Shown here: positions 17,641-26,774 of the stretch, one piece after another
Numbering within the stretch: the stretch's first letter is position 1
Layout: each line of letters starts with the position of its first letter
Assembly (NCBI RefSeq): GCF_042427585.1
Contig: NZ_JBHMFC010000022.1
Location: 39,804-103,803, forward strand
DNA from: Pseudalgibacter ostreae
GTDB lineage: Bacteria; Bacteroidota; Bacteroidia; Flavobacteriales; Flavobacteriaceae
Direction of reading: 5' to 3'
DNA: 64,000 bases
Program-made: the position numbers and the translations under genes
The notes under the pieces: generated by a model
The model's database searches: none
What the model saw: the letters and a program-made list of their open reading frames with translations, nothing else
Told to the model about the DNA's origin: nothing

Positions 17641-17800
17641 TGGGTGTTTATCAAAATACGTGTTAAATCGCTCATGTAAGGTGGGGGAGCGCTTTATAAG
17701 AATCGTACTTTACGAACAAATGAATAGATTTTTATAACTTTGGCTTTATTGCTGCCACTGTAGGAGCTTTTTTGTATAAAAAATGAATTTAATTATTCAT

Positions 17801-17834
17801 TTTTAGGTAATTATATCAATAATACGTAGCTTTG
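17801..17834 (+). promoter_or_regulatory. Candidate promoter of rpsA
   Basis: TAGCTTTG (17827-17834) fits the Bacteroidota -7 box TAnnTTTG. A TTTTAGG sequence 19 bp upstream could be a weak -33 element. Transcription from here would give a leader of roughly 160 nt before the chosen rpsA start. Confidence 0.35.
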
Positions 17835-18004
17835 CACTCCTTTTAGCGAATTGATGGAAAGATAGAAGGAACAAAACGAAAATAAACATAACACTTCTGT
17901 GTGTGCATCGCTTAAATCTTCCGAAAACATGCAGAATACAAAACCCTAATGTAACTCTATTTTCTAAAACATCGAAAACGTATTACATTACACAATTACA
18001 TTAC

Positions 18005-19852
18005 ATGGCTGAACAAGCAAAACAAGCTAATCCTGAGGTCTCAGAAGAAGCAACAGAAGCAAAAAAATCAGAAGCTCCAGTAGTATCTGAAGCGAAAGCA
18101 AATCCTGAAAAATTCTTAAAAGAATTCAACTGGCACAATTACGAAGAAGGTATTGATGAGGTTGATGATCAACAACTTAAAGAATTTGAAAAATTAGTAG
18201 CAGAAAACTTCGTAGACACTTTAGATGATGAGGTTGTTGAAGGAACAGTAATACACATTACGGATCGTGATGCTATTATTGACATCAACGCAAAATCAGA
18301 AGGTGTTATTTCTTTAAACGAATTTCGTTACAATCCAAACTTATCAGTAGGTGATAAAGTAGAAGTATTGATTGATGTTCGTGAAGACGCTACTGGTCAA
18401 TTGGTATTATCTCACAGAAAAGCACGTGTTATCAAAGCATGGGATCGTGTTAATGCGGCTCATGATACAGGTGAAATCGTTAATGGTTTTGTTAAGTGCA
18501 GAACTAAAGGTGGTATGATTGTAGATGTTTTCGGTATCGAGGCATTCTTACCAGGATCTCAAATTGACGTGAAGCCAATTAGAGATTACGATCAATATGT
18601 AAATAAAACTATGGAATTTAAAGTGGTTAAAATCAACCACGAATTCAAAAACGTAGTCGTATCCCATAAAGCTTTAATTGAAGCTGATATTGAAGAGCAA
18701 AAGAAAGAAATCATTGGTCAATTAGAAAAAGGTCAAGTACTAGAAGGTGTTGTGAAAAACATTACATCTTACGGTGTGTTTATCGATCTTGGTGGCGTAG
18801 ATGGTTTAATCCATATTACAGATCTTTCTTGGTCTCGTATCAACCATCCAAATGAGATTGTTGAACTAGATCAAAAACTTAACGTGGTAATCCTTGATTT
18901 TGATGAAGATAAATCAAGAATCCAATTAGGTCTTAAACAACTTTCTAAACATCCTTGGGAAGCTTTAGCCGATACTGTAAAAGTTGGTGATAAAGTAAAA
19001 GGGAAAGTAGTGGTTATTGCAGATTATGGTGCATTTATTGAAGTTGCAGATGGTGTAGAAGGATTGATCCACGTGTCAGAAATGTCTTGGTCAACCCATT
19101 TGCGTTCTGCTCAAGATTTCGTATCTGTAGGCGATGAGGTAGATGCTGTTATCTTAACATTAGATAGAGAAGACCGTAAAATGTCTCTTGGTATCAAACA
19201 AATTACTCCAGACCCATGGACAGATATTACAGGTAAATATCCTGTAGGTTCTAAGCATGTAGGTATTGTGCGTAACTTTACAAACTTTGGTGTTTTTGTA
19301 GAATTAGAAGAAGGTATTGATGGATTGATTTACATTTCAGATTTATCTTGGACTAAGAAAATCAAGCATCCAAGTGAGTTCTGCGCTGTTGGAGATAAAT
19401 TGGACGTTGTCGTATTAGAATTGGATGTTGAAGGTCGTAAACTAAGTTTAGGACACAAACAAACCACTACAAATCCATGGGATGCATATGAAACAGAATT
19501 CGCTTTAGAAAGTGTTCATAGTGCTGAAATCTCTGAAATTGTAGACAAAGGTGCTACAGTTGAATTTAATGAGGATATTGTTGCTTTTGTTCCTGCTCGT
19601 CATCTTGAAAAAGAAGATGGAAGTAAACTTAAAAAGGGGGATACTGCAGAATTTAAAATCATTGAATTCAATAAAGAGTTTAAACGTGTAGTAGCCTCTC
19701 ATACAGCAATTTTTAAAGCTGAAGAAGTAGCTAACGTAAAAGCAGCTGTTAAAAAAGCAGCGAGTGCGGCAGCAGAAGCGAAACCTACTTTAGGGGATGC
19801 TAATGATGCTTTACAAGCGCTTAAAGATAAAATGGACGGAAAAACAAACTAG
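18005..19852 (+). CDS. rpsA: 30S ribosomal protein S1
   Basis: 615 residues from the ATG at 18005, giving MAEQAKQANPEVSEE, a typical flavobacterial S1 N-terminus; the 34 residues added by the upstream in-frame start at 17903 look non-coding. Six S1/OB-fold RNA-binding repeats follow, with recurrent GVFIDLGGVDGLIHITDLSW, GAFIEVADGVEGLIHVSEMS and GVFVELEEGIDGLIYISDLS blocks. The C-terminal tail is Ala/Lys-rich. S1 brings mRNA to the 30S subunit. In Bacteroidota, which seldom use Shine-Dalgarno pairing, this role is thought to be important. Own terminator at 19879. Confidence 0.95.
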   Translation: MAEQAKQANPEVSEEATEAKKSEAPVVSEAKANPEKFLKEFNWHNYEEGIDEVDDQQLKEFEKLVAENFVDTLDDEVVEGTVIHITDRDAIIDINAKSEGVISLNEFRYNPNLSVGDKVEVLIDVREDATGQLVLSHRKARVIKAWDRVNAAHDTGEIVNGFVKCRTKGGMIVDVFGIEAFLPGSQIDVKPIRDYDQYVNKTMEFKVVKINHEFKNVVVSHKALIEADIEEQKKEIIGQLEKGQVLEGVVKNITSYGVFIDLGGVDGLIHITDLSWSRINHPNEIVELDQKLNVVILDFDEDKSRIQLGLKQLSKHPWEALADTVKVGDKVKGKVVVIADYGAFIEVADGVEGLIHVSEMSWSTHLRSAQDFVSVGDEVDAVILTLDREDRKMSLGIKQITPDPWTDITGKYPVGSKHVGIVRNFTNFGVFVELEEGIDGLIYISDLSWTKKIKHPSEFCAVGDKLDVVVLELDVEGRKLSLGHKQTTTNPWDAYETEFALESVHSAEISEIVDKGATVEFNEDIVAFVPARHLEKEDGSKLKKGDTAEFKIIEFNKEFKRVVASHTAIFKAEEVANVKAAVKKAASAAAEAKPTLGDANDALQALKDKMDGKTN

Positions 19853-19878
19853 TCAGTGTTCCATTTTAGAATATAAAG

Positions 19879-19916
19879 GCTTTCTTCCAAACATTTTGGG
19901 AGGAAGCTTTTTTTTT
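19879..19916 (+). terminator. Terminator of rpsA
   Basis: Nine base pairs including G-U wobbles between 19879-19888 and 19899-19907, followed by a T-rich run of nine bases, 26 bp after the rpsA stop codon. Confidence 0.8.
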
Positions 19917-20221
19917 ATGTTAAATTTTATATCTTCAGAATGTCTGGTCTTTTATTGTCAGGACTATTAAAAGATACACCCGTAAGCAAGGTAAATGTAT
20001 TTGATATTTCTGTGCCTATAGATGACACAACTTTGAATTTATCAAACCATTACAAATCAAGATACAATTGAGTTATTGAACAATAGCCAAAGATATTCCT
20101 GTTATGATATATTACATTAAAGCAGGCCTGTGTATTTTGAGCATTAAAGCTTAAATAAAAAGACCATTTAAAAGTTTATAAAAGAATAAGCTTTTTTAAA
20201 ATGTATTATGAACAGGAGGCA

Positions 20222-20249
20222 TTGATGTCCTCTCTTTTTTTTATCTTTG
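20222..20249 (+). promoter_or_regulatory. Candidate pyrR promoter
   Basis: TTG (20222-20224), 17 bp spacer, TATCTTTG (20242-20249), which matches the Flavobacterium-type consensus TTG-N17-19-TAnnTTTG. It would leave a leader of about 90 nt. A second -7-like box, TAACTTTG (20315-20322), lies 24 bp before the start codon but has no good -33 partner. Confidence 0.4.
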
Positions 20250-20346
20250 TGAGCTTAAAGATTTAATATTTTAATGCAAACTAACATTCATATGGGATGC
20301 CATTAATTTTTAACTAACTTTGTCCCAAAACACCCTTGAATAGTAT

Positions 20347-20886
20347 ATGAGTCAAAAAGTTTTACTTAAAGCAAAAGAGGTAAACATCATTCTTCACCGA
20401 TTGGCTTGTCAACTTATTGAAAAACATAATGATTTTTCAAATACCGTTTTAATAGGATTACAACCTCGTGGCATATTTTTAGCGAATAGATTAGCTAAAA
20501 TATTAACAGACGATTATCAAATTAAAAACATTCCATTAGGGCATCTTGATATTACGTTTTATAGAGATGATTTTAGAAGAGGAGATAAGACCTTGGAAGC
20601 TAATACCACAGATATTCATTTTTTAGTTGAAAACAAAAATGTTGTTTTTATCGACGATGTACTGTATACAGGTAGAAGTATAAGGGCTGCCTTAACGGCA
20701 ATCCAATCTTTTGGCAGACCCAATGAAGTGGAATTGCTAACCCTTATTGATAGACGTTTTAGTAGACATCTTCCTATACAACCCAATTATAGAGGCCGCC
20801 AAGTAGATGTGATAAATGAAGAAAGAGTTATAGTGCATTGGAAGGAAAATGAAGGTGAAGATGCCGTGTATTTAATTGAAAAATAA
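20347..20886 (+). CDS. pyrR: PyrR: pyrimidine regulator / uracil phosphoribosyltransferase
   Basis: 179 residues of the type I phosphoribosyltransferase fold. The PRPP-binding loop reads VVFIDDVLYTGRSIRAAL (about residues 98-115), and the LIGLQPRGIFLA and LIDRRFSRHLPI segments are as in PyrR. In Gram-positive bacteria PyrR binds pyr mRNA and causes attenuation. In Bacteroidota its regulatory role is not established, though its position directly ahead of pyrB supports a pyrimidine link. Uracil phosphoribosyltransferase activity is likely. First gene of the pyrR-pyrB-(STAS-like)-rnz run. Confidence 0.93.
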   Translation: MSQKVLLKAKEVNIILHRLACQLIEKHNDFSNTVLIGLQPRGIFLANRLAKILTDDYQIKNIPLGHLDITFYRDDFRRGDKTLEANTTDIHFLVENKNVVFIDDVLYTGRSIRAALTAIQSFGRPNEVELLTLIDRRFSRHLPIQPNYRGRQVDVINEERVIVHWKENEGEDAVYLIEK

Positions 20887-20955
20887 ACATAATAATTAAA
20901 ATATTTTAGTAGGTATCAGTTATAGCCTCTAAATTTTCAACTTTAAATAAAAGAA

Positions 20956-21885
20956 ATGAGCGAACTAAGTGTCAATCACTTATTAGGTATAAAATATCTA
21001 ACCCAACGGGATATTCAACTTATTTTTGAAACAGCCGATCATTTTAAAGAAGTCATCAATAGACCTATTAAAAAAGTGCCTTCTCTAAGAGATATTACTA
21101 TTGCCAATTTGTTTTTTGAAAACTCTACACGTACCAAGTTGTCCTTTGAGCTGGCAGAAAAACGGTTGTCTGCCGATGTTATTAATTTTTCGGCATCACA
21201 ATCTTCAGTTAAAAAAGGAGAAACACTTATAGATACGGTTAATAATATTTTATCCATGAAAGTGGATATGGTCGTGATGCGGCACCCAAACCCTGGCGCA
21301 GGAGTATTTCTATCCAGACATGTTAAGGCTAGTATTATAAATGCAGGAGATGGTGCACACGAGCATCCTACGCAAGCCCTTCTGGATTCTTACTCTATCC
21401 GTGAAAAGCTAGGGGAAGTAGAGGGCAAAAAAGTGGTTATTGTTGGCGATATTCTACACAGTCGCGTAGCCCTTTCAAATATTTTCGCATTGCAAAAGCA
21501 AGGAGCGGAAATTATGGTATGTGGCCCCAAAACCTTAATTCCAAAATACATTGATAAATTAGGTGTAAAAGTAGAAACCGATTTACGCAAAGCCCTCAAC
21601 TGGTGCGATGTTGCTAATATGCTTCGTGTTCAAAACGAACGTATGGATATTAGCTATTTTCCAACAGCAAGAGAATATACACAACAGTTTGGTGTTAATA
21701 AGGAACTATTAGATTCTTTAGATAAAAAAATAACGATTATGCATCCGGGGCCTATTAATAGAGGGGTAGAAATTACCAGCGATGTAGCAGATTCTAAACA
21801 GTCTATTATTTTGGAGCAAGTCCAGAACGGGGTTGCAGTTAGAATGGCCGTTATTTATCTATTAGCATCAAAAATAAAACAGTAA
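20956..21885 (+). CDS. pyrB: Aspartate carbamoyltransferase catalytic chain
   Basis: 309 residues. Carbamoyl-phosphate-binding FENSTRTKLSFELAEKRL (about 53-70) and the HPTQALLD motif (near 136) are intact, as is the C-terminal MHPGPINRGVEI block. It joins carbamoyl phosphate and aspartate in the second step of UMP synthesis. No regulatory PyrI chain is nearby, in keeping with a catalytic trimer form. It starts 69 bp after pyrR and is followed within 6 bp by the next gene, so the run is an operon. Confidence 0.97.
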   Translation: MSELSVNHLLGIKYLTQRDIQLIFETADHFKEVINRPIKKVPSLRDITIANLFFENSTRTKLSFELAEKRLSADVINFSASQSSVKKGETLIDTVNNILSMKVDMVVMRHPNPGAGVFLSRHVKASIINAGDGAHEHPTQALLDSYSIREKLGEVEGKKVVIVGDILHSRVALSNIFALQKQGAEIMVCGPKTLIPKYIDKLGVKVETDLRKALNWCDVANMLRVQNERMDISYFPTAREYTQQFGVNKELLDSLDKKITIMHPGPINRGVEITSDVADSKQSIILEQVQNGVAVRMAVIYLLASKIKQ

Positions 21886-21891
21886 AACATT

Positions 21892-22224
21892 ATGATACTC
21901 CATCAAAACGGAAACACATCCATTATCACTCAAGAAAAGGCAACCTTAATAGAGTTGATAAAAAAAATACAAGCATTATACCCCAAATTTAAAAACCATA
22001 ATATCTTAGTTCACCTAACGAGTTTGAATAAAATAAGCAAACAGGATATTATTGAATTTTTAGAACTTTCTAATATGCATAGAAAGGCAAAACAATCTTT
22101 TGTTATCGTTACAGATAAGATTGATTTAGAAGAATCTCTTGATGAAATTATCGTGGTTCCTACGCTTCAAGAAGCTTATGATATTATAGAAATGGAAGAA
22201 ATAGAACGCGATCTTGGTTTTTAA
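21892..22224 (+). CDS. Small STAS-like protein between pyrB and rnz
   Basis: 110 residues, no membrane segment or signal. Alternating strand/helix pattern (NILVHLTSL, FVIVTDKI, IIVVPTLQEAYDIIEME) resembling a STAS/anti-sigma-antagonist fold; no phosphorylatable Ser/Thr context is certain. Homologues seem to sit directly before ribonuclease Z in other flavobacteria and are sometimes mislabelled as ribonuclease Z. It lies 6 bp after pyrB and 81 bp before rnz. Function unknown. Confidence 0.7.
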   Translation: MILHQNGNTSIITQEKATLIELIKKIQALYPKFKNHNILVHLTSLNKISKQDIIEFLELSNMHRKAKQSFVIVTDKIDLEESLDEIIVVPTLQEAYDIIEMEEIERDLGF

Positions 22225-22305
22225 ATAGTTTAATATTGAGTCGTTCCTAATTAACTAGAAACTACTTAACCATTAAATATTAAACTACCACAACTAAAAA
22301 CAAAA

Positions 22306-23211
22306 ATGAAATTAACCATATTAGGCTGTTATAGTGCCACCCCAAAAGTCTCAACACACACCACATCACAAGTGTTGGAAATGAATAACCACATGTTTTT
22401 AATAGATTGTGGAGAGGGGACTCAAGTGGAATTACGCCGTCATAAAATTAAATTCAACCGTATTAAGCATATTTTTATATCGCATTTGCACGGTGATCAT
22501 TTTTTTGGGTTGGTGGGTTTAATTTCTACTTTTAGACTACTTACAAGAGAAACCGACTTGCATATTTATGGGCCAACAGGTATTAAAGAAGTGATAACAC
22601 TTCAAATGAAACTGGCAGACTCTTGGACCAATTATAAATTGATTTTCCATGAGCTTTCTTCGGAAAGCTCAGAATTGATTTTTGAAGACGAGTTAGTAGA
22701 AGTGCATACCATTCCTTTACATCATCGTGTTTATACCAATGGATATCTTTTTAAGGAGAAGGAAGGTGATCGCAAATTAGATATAGGCGCGGTACTAGAT
22801 GCCAATATCGATCAGGTTTATTATAACAAACTAAAACAAGGGTTTGATGTTATAAATGAAGATGGTAAAAGTATAGATAATGCTTTAGTTACAACAAAAG
22901 CGAATGCTGTAAAGAGTTATGCTTTTTGTAGTGATACGCTTTATAAAGAAGATATTGTACCTATTATAAAATATGCAGATGTACTCTATCATGAGTCTAC
23001 TTTTTTGGATAAACACGCACATCTAGCTCCGAGAACCAAGCACTCTACAGCAAAACAAGCCGCTAAAATAGCTAAATTGGCACATGTAAAAACGCTTATC
23101 TTAGGGCATTATTCTTCCCGATACGATAATTTAGAAGATTTTAAGACTGAAGCCAAGACCGTATTTGAAAATGTTGAATTAGCAGAGGATGGGAAAACCT
23201 TTACGTTTTAG
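22306..23211 (+). CDS. rnz: Ribonuclease Z
   Basis: 301 residues of the metallo-beta-lactamase fold. The zinc motif HLHGDHFFGL is at about residues 63-72, followed by later His/Asp ligands in PLHHRVYTNGYLF, FCSDTLY and LGHYSSRY. This arrangement is that of tRNase Z, which trims the 3' trailer of tRNA precursors. Its 3' end overlaps the convergent gene at 23201 by 11 bp. Confidence 0.95.
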   Translation: MKLTILGCYSATPKVSTHTTSQVLEMNNHMFLIDCGEGTQVELRRHKIKFNRIKHIFISHLHGDHFFGLVGLISTFRLLTRETDLHIYGPTGIKEVITLQMKLADSWTNYKLIFHELSSESSELIFEDELVEVHTIPLHHRVYTNGYLFKEKEGDRKLDIGAVLDANIDQVYYNKLKQGFDVINEDGKSIDNALVTTKANAVKSYAFCSDTLYKEDIVPIIKYADVLYHESTFLDKHAHLAPRTKHSTAKQAAKIAKLAHVKTLILGHYSSRYDNLEDFKTEAKTVFENVELAEDGKTFTF

Positions 23212-23635
23212 GAGGCATATTTAAACTTAAAGTCCATTTTATAGCTTCGTCCAAGGAGTGATAGCATTTAATTTTTGCTTTAGAAAACATTCTCTCTATT
23301 GCAATATTAGTATAAGCCCAATTGGTATAGAATACAATTATACGAATATGACTGAAACCATATTTATCTTCCATCTGTAACCAGAAATTCGGGTTTATTG
23401 AATAGGAGTTTACTTTATTGGTAATATAAACCAGTTTTCTAGGGTTGTTTAGGCCCGTATTATCATAAAATTTTAAAATGTCTTGAGATATAATATCAAT
23501 CATTTCCAAATCGAAATGTATGCCCTCGTGTATTTCAGAAATAACAAAGGTTTCAAAAAAATAAAAAATACCAAATGGTTTTTCTATTTTAGAATATATT
23601 AAAGTTTTAAAGTATTTCGACTCCTCAAATTTCAT
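23201..23635 (-). CDS. Conserved small protein, STAS/SpoIIAA-like (paralogue 2)
   Basis: 144 residues. Same architecture as the neighbour at 23872-24291: EKPFGIFYFF near residue 18, then ISEIHEGIHFD, the block YITNKVNSYSINP in the middle, and a C-terminal LDEAIKWTLSL helix. No signal peptide or cofactor motif. Its 3' end overlaps rnz by 11 bp in a convergent arrangement. Function unknown; a SpoIIAA-like fold is inferred from size and pattern. Confidence 0.7.
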   Translation of the reverse strand: MKFEESKYFKTLIYSKIEKPFGIFYFFETFVISEIHEGIHFDLEMIDIISQDILKFYDNTGLNNPRKLVYITNKVNSYSINPNFWLQMEDKYGFSHIRIIVFYTNWAYTNIAIERMFSKAKIKCYHSLDEAIKWTLSLNMPPKT

Positions 23636-23871
23636 TTTAACGGCGGTTGTTATCGTTAAATATAGGAATTATCCCAAAAATTAAATAAGATTGGGCTTCT
23701 TTTTTTAGAGGAATAATTTTTTTAGTTTAAATCTATTGTTATGTTAACTTATTGATTGTAATTGTATTACTGTAACCGTCCGTTTTTTTAATACACTAAA
23801 TCATGATTTTTTACTAAAACGTATATAAAGGTGTTGTGGATACAGTATATACAGAAAAACAATACGATAAA

Positions 23872-24291
23872 TTATTTAAATTCATTTAAATTCATAATCC
23901 AATCTATAGCTTCATCTAAGGTCTTACAGCGCTTAATACTTTTGTCCGATAATTGTTTTTCTAAAGTTGCATTCATATACATCAAATCATTATAAAAAAC
24001 TACGGCGCTGGCATGTAAAATGTTATATATATCGTAAACCTTATTCCAATTGTGTGGATTCATGGAGTAAGAGTTTACTCTATTTGAAATGTAGCCTATG
24101 CTCTTATTTTTGCCATAGTACTCTATAACCTCATCCATTGAAGACGCAATCATTTCCCAGTCGAAATGAATGCCCTCATGCAATTCAGATATTAAAAAAT
24201 TATCACATAAATAAAAATTACCAAAAGGCTTTTCAAGCTTGTAGTAATTAAGAATTTTACTGTATTTGGAGTTTTCGAATTTCATTGCCAT
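23872..24291 (-). CDS. Conserved small protein, STAS/SpoIIAA-like (paralogue 3)
   Basis: 139 residues, clearly related to the gene at 23201-23635: EKPFGNFYLC, ISELHEGIHFDWEM, YISNRVNSYSMNP and LDEAIDWIMNL occupy the same positions in both. The two are tandem duplicates separated by about 235 bp of A+T-rich DNA with no gene. A third relative lies at 1667-2077. Function unknown. Confidence 0.7.
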   Translation of the reverse strand: MAMKFENSKYSKILNYYKLEKPFGNFYLCDNFLISELHEGIHFDWEMIASSMDEVIEYYGKNKSIGYISNRVNSYSMNPHNWNKVYDIYNILHASAVVFYNDLMYMNATLEKQLSDKSIKRCKTLDEAIDWIMNLNEFK

Positions 24292-24374
24292 AAAAAAAAC
24301 ACATGCTAATGTAATACGTTTATTATTACAATTAAAGCGAAATGAAAAATATATTTTTTGTTAATTTGTATACT

Positions 24375-25019
24375 ATGGAAAAGGACTTAAGTAATTATAG
24401 AAGATCTTATGAGAAGCAGGAATTGCTTTTAAAAGATGTACCAGAAAACCCTATGGAATTGTTCCAAAAATGGTTTTTTGAAGTGGATCGTTTTTTTACA
24501 GAAAACGAAACCAATGCTATGACGATATCTACTATTGGTTTGGATGGGTTTCCAAAAAATCGAGTAGTATTATTAAAAAAATACACTTATGAAGGCTTTA
24601 TTTTTTACACCAATTACAACAGTGAAAAAGGTAAAGCAATAGCAATGAATCCTCGTGTTTGTTTATCATTTTTTTGGCATGGTGCAGAGCGCCAGGTTAT
24701 TATAAAAGGAAATGCGGAAAAAATAGCTACAAACTTAAGTGATGGTTATTTCGATTCACGTCCAAGAGGAAGCCAGCTTGGAGCTTTGGTTTCCCATCAA
24801 AGTGAGGTTATAGATAGAGATGTATTGGAAAAAGAGCTTCTTGAATTAGAAAAAAAATATGAAGGACAAGAAATTCCTCGCCCAGAATTTTGGGGCGGTT
24901 ATATAATTAAGCCAGTAGAAATAGAGTTTTGGCAGGGAAGGCCAAATAGGTTGCACGATAGGGTTAGATATAAGCTTCAACAAGATTATAATTGGAAAAT
25001 AGACAGGCTCTCTCCTTAG
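24375..25019 (+). CDS. pdxH: Pyridoxamine 5'-phosphate oxidase
   Basis: 214 residues from the ATG at 24375 (MEKDLSNYRRSYEKQ), the usual length and N-terminus; the ATG at 24342 adds 11 hydrophobic residues not found in the family as I recall it. FMN-binding RVVLLKKY and FYTNYNSEKGKAI, substrate-binding SRPRGSQLGALVSHQS, and the C-terminal WQGRPNRLHDRVRY block are all present. It oxidises pyridoxine or pyridoxamine phosphate to pyridoxal phosphate. Stands alone. Confidence 0.95.
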   Translation: MEKDLSNYRRSYEKQELLLKDVPENPMELFQKWFFEVDRFFTENETNAMTISTIGLDGFPKNRVVLLKKYTYEGFIFYTNYNSEKGKAIAMNPRVCLSFFWHGAERQVIIKGNAEKIATNLSDGYFDSRPRGSQLGALVSHQSEVIDRDVLEKELLELEKKYEGQEIPRPEFWGGYIIKPVEIEFWQGRPNRLHDRVRYKLQQDYNWKIDRLSP

Positions 25020-25179
25020 GGTTGTAAAAACTTACAAAACGTTAGTTTAAATGGTGAATTATCGATTAAGTGTATGGGTGGTCGGTAAAGTGCATGTATT
25101 TCAACGAATTTAACATTTAATTAACGTTTATTTGGGTTTAGGAAGGTATTTTTAGGATACCAAACCTAAATGCCTACCC

Positions 25180-25674
25180 ATGAAGTTATTAACTAAGCTG
25201 CCATTATTGGCATTGTTGGCTGTTATGTCTTTTTCCTGTACTACAGATAGTCTTAATGATAGTGCGGAAGACATTCAACTGACTCTTAACACACCGGAAT
25301 CAAAAGCAATAGAAGTAGAAATCCTTAACCTTATTAACGACCATAGATTGTCTTTAGGTTTAAGTCCTTTGGTGGATATGACTTTAGTTAAATCTGTAGC
25401 TTATAGCCACACCGATTATATGGTGGATAATAATGTGGTTTCACATGACAATTTTTTTAAAAGAAGTAGTTTTTTAAAACAAAAAGCAGGAGCTAAAACA
25501 GTATCCGAAAATGTGGCTTATGGTTATACTTCAGCAGAATCTGTTGTTAAAGCTTGGCTAAAAAGTGAAGGGCACAAGAAGAACATTGAAGGTGATTATA
25601 CAAACTTTGATATTTCGGCAGAAGAGAACACAGAAGGGAAATGGTATTATACTAATATCTTTATTAAGAAATAA
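25180..25674 (+). CDS. CAP-domain (SCP/PR-1-like) lipoprotein
   Basis: 164 residues. A lipoprotein signal with lipobox MSFSC at residue 20, followed by a short Ser/Asp-rich linker and a CAP domain: LNLINDHRLSLGLSPL, SHTDYMVDNNVVSHD, SENVAYGYTSAESVV and WLKSEGHKKNIEGDYTNF. The conserved His/Glu cleft residues are in place (SHTDY, SENVAYG, EGHKKN). Predicted to sit on the outer membrane or periplasmic face. Bacterial CAP proteins have no agreed function. Single-gene unit. Confidence 0.85.
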   Translation: MKLLTKLPLLALLAVMSFSCTTDSLNDSAEDIQLTLNTPESKAIEVEILNLINDHRLSLGLSPLVDMTLVKSVAYSHTDYMVDNNVVSHDNFFKRSSFLKQKAGAKTVSENVAYGYTSAESVVKAWLKSEGHKKNIEGDYTNFDISAEENTEGKWYYTNIFIKK

Positions 25675-25750
25675 TAGTTTTTTAAACAGCAAACTTTACA
25701 TTAAAAATATTAGCTCTTGAACAAGTTTTGAATAAATACCACATTAGACA

Positions 25751-26641
25751 TTAGACAACAGAGAAATGTTCCTTAAAATTTGAAATAAAATCGTTGATGT
25801 ATTTTTTATTTTTATCAAGTTTTCGAATTACTAAATAATGTTTTCTCTTTAAGCCATTACGTCCAATAGGTCTGTAAATTAAGTTTTCAGAAAGCTTAAA
25901 AGACTTTAGCGCCCACTTTGGCATACATGTTATACCTAAATTAGCATCAATCATTTCTAGGGCTACTTGGGTAAGTGGTACTGCTGTAATTTTATATGGC
26001 GTCACTTTATTGGGTTTTAATAGTTTTTCATAAACGGTTACAGTTTCTAATGGGTAAGAGTGAATTATTAAATGTGCATTAGAAAAAACAGTTGCTTCTA
26101 TAAATTTTTCATGGCTCATTTTGTTTTCTGTGTGCATAATGGCAAAGATTTCATCTTCAAAAAAAGCAATAGTCCATAAATCTTTGTGAGATGGTTTGCT
26201 GGTAACTATGGCCACATCAATTTCATTTTCTAATAGTTTTGAAATGGGCTGGTGGGTAGCCTCAAAAATCAACTCGACAGAGATTTCGGGGTGGAATAAG
26301 CCCATTTTCTGGATAAAGCTAGGAAAACCATGATAAAAAGAGTAGCATTCGGTACTCACCTTAATAAAGCCTTTAGAGCCTGTTCGTATTTGTTTGATAT
26401 TGCTAAGTCCTTTTTCTATACTTTCGAGAACCTCATTACTTATTTTGTATAATTCAGTGCCTTCCTCGGTCAATGTCCATTTGTTGCGCGTTCTAAAAAA
26501 AACTTTAAAGCCTAATTGTAATTCCAAATCCTTTAATTGATGGCTTAACGCAGATTGTGTTAAAAATAATTTTTCAGTTGAGTTGGCAAGACTGCCTTCT
26601 TCTGCTATTGTTTTTATCAACTTAAGATATTTAATTTCCAT
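25751..26641 (-). CDS. LysR-family transcriptional regulator
   Basis: 296 residues. The winged helix-turn-helix occupies about residues 1-60 (EGSLANSTEKLFLTQSALSH), followed by the linker helix and the periplasmic-binding-protein-like co-inducer domain. It is divergent from the HPP gene at 26775 with a 133 bp gap, the layout in which a LysR regulator often controls its neighbour. A possible -7 box on the minus strand, CAAAACTA on the plus strand (26665-26672), lies 23 bp before the start. The inducer cannot be told from sequence. Confidence 0.92.
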   Translation of the reverse strand: MEIKYLKLIKTIAEEGSLANSTEKLFLTQSALSHQLKDLELQLGFKVFFRTRNKWTLTEEGTELYKISNEVLESIEKGLSNIKQIRTGSKGFIKVSTECYSFYHGFPSFIQKMGLFHPEISVELIFEATHQPISKLLENEIDVAIVTSKPSHKDLWTIAFFEDEIFAIMHTENKMSHEKFIEATVFSNAHLIIHSYPLETVTVYEKLLKPNKVTPYKITAVPLTQVALEMIDANLGITCMPKWALKSFKLSENLIYRPIGRNGLKRKHYLVIRKLDKNKKYINDFISNFKEHFSVV

Positions 26642-26774
26642 AATTTTTAATCAACAGTAATTTGCAAAACTAACAAGTATGTTTGATTTCTTTTCATTTA
26701 ACTTTTAAAATCATTCAACTTTAAGAATGCACTTTTTGTTTTAGTAGCTCTATGTTTGCAGGCAAAAAAAAGCA

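Larger units (their letters stand above)
17562..18004. other. 443 bp intergenic region before rpsA
   Basis: Contains the terminator of the upstream unit (17601-17640) and, nearer rpsA, two TAnnTTTG boxes (17735-17742 and 17827-17834). The reading frame of rpsA is open back to 17903 but that stretch does not look like S1 protein. It is more likely a long 5' untranslated leader, as is common for ribosomal protein genes. Confidence 0.5.
19853..20346. other. 494 bp intergenic region between rpsA and pyrR
   Basis: Holds the rpsA terminator (19879-19916), a 44-codon open frame at 19940-20071 (starts MSGLLLSGLLKDT) that resembles a fragment of a protein rather than a gene, and candidate pyrR promoters. 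No known family was recognised in the open frame; the coding-like text seems to continue in another frame after 20040, which would fit a decayed gene. Confidence 0.4.
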
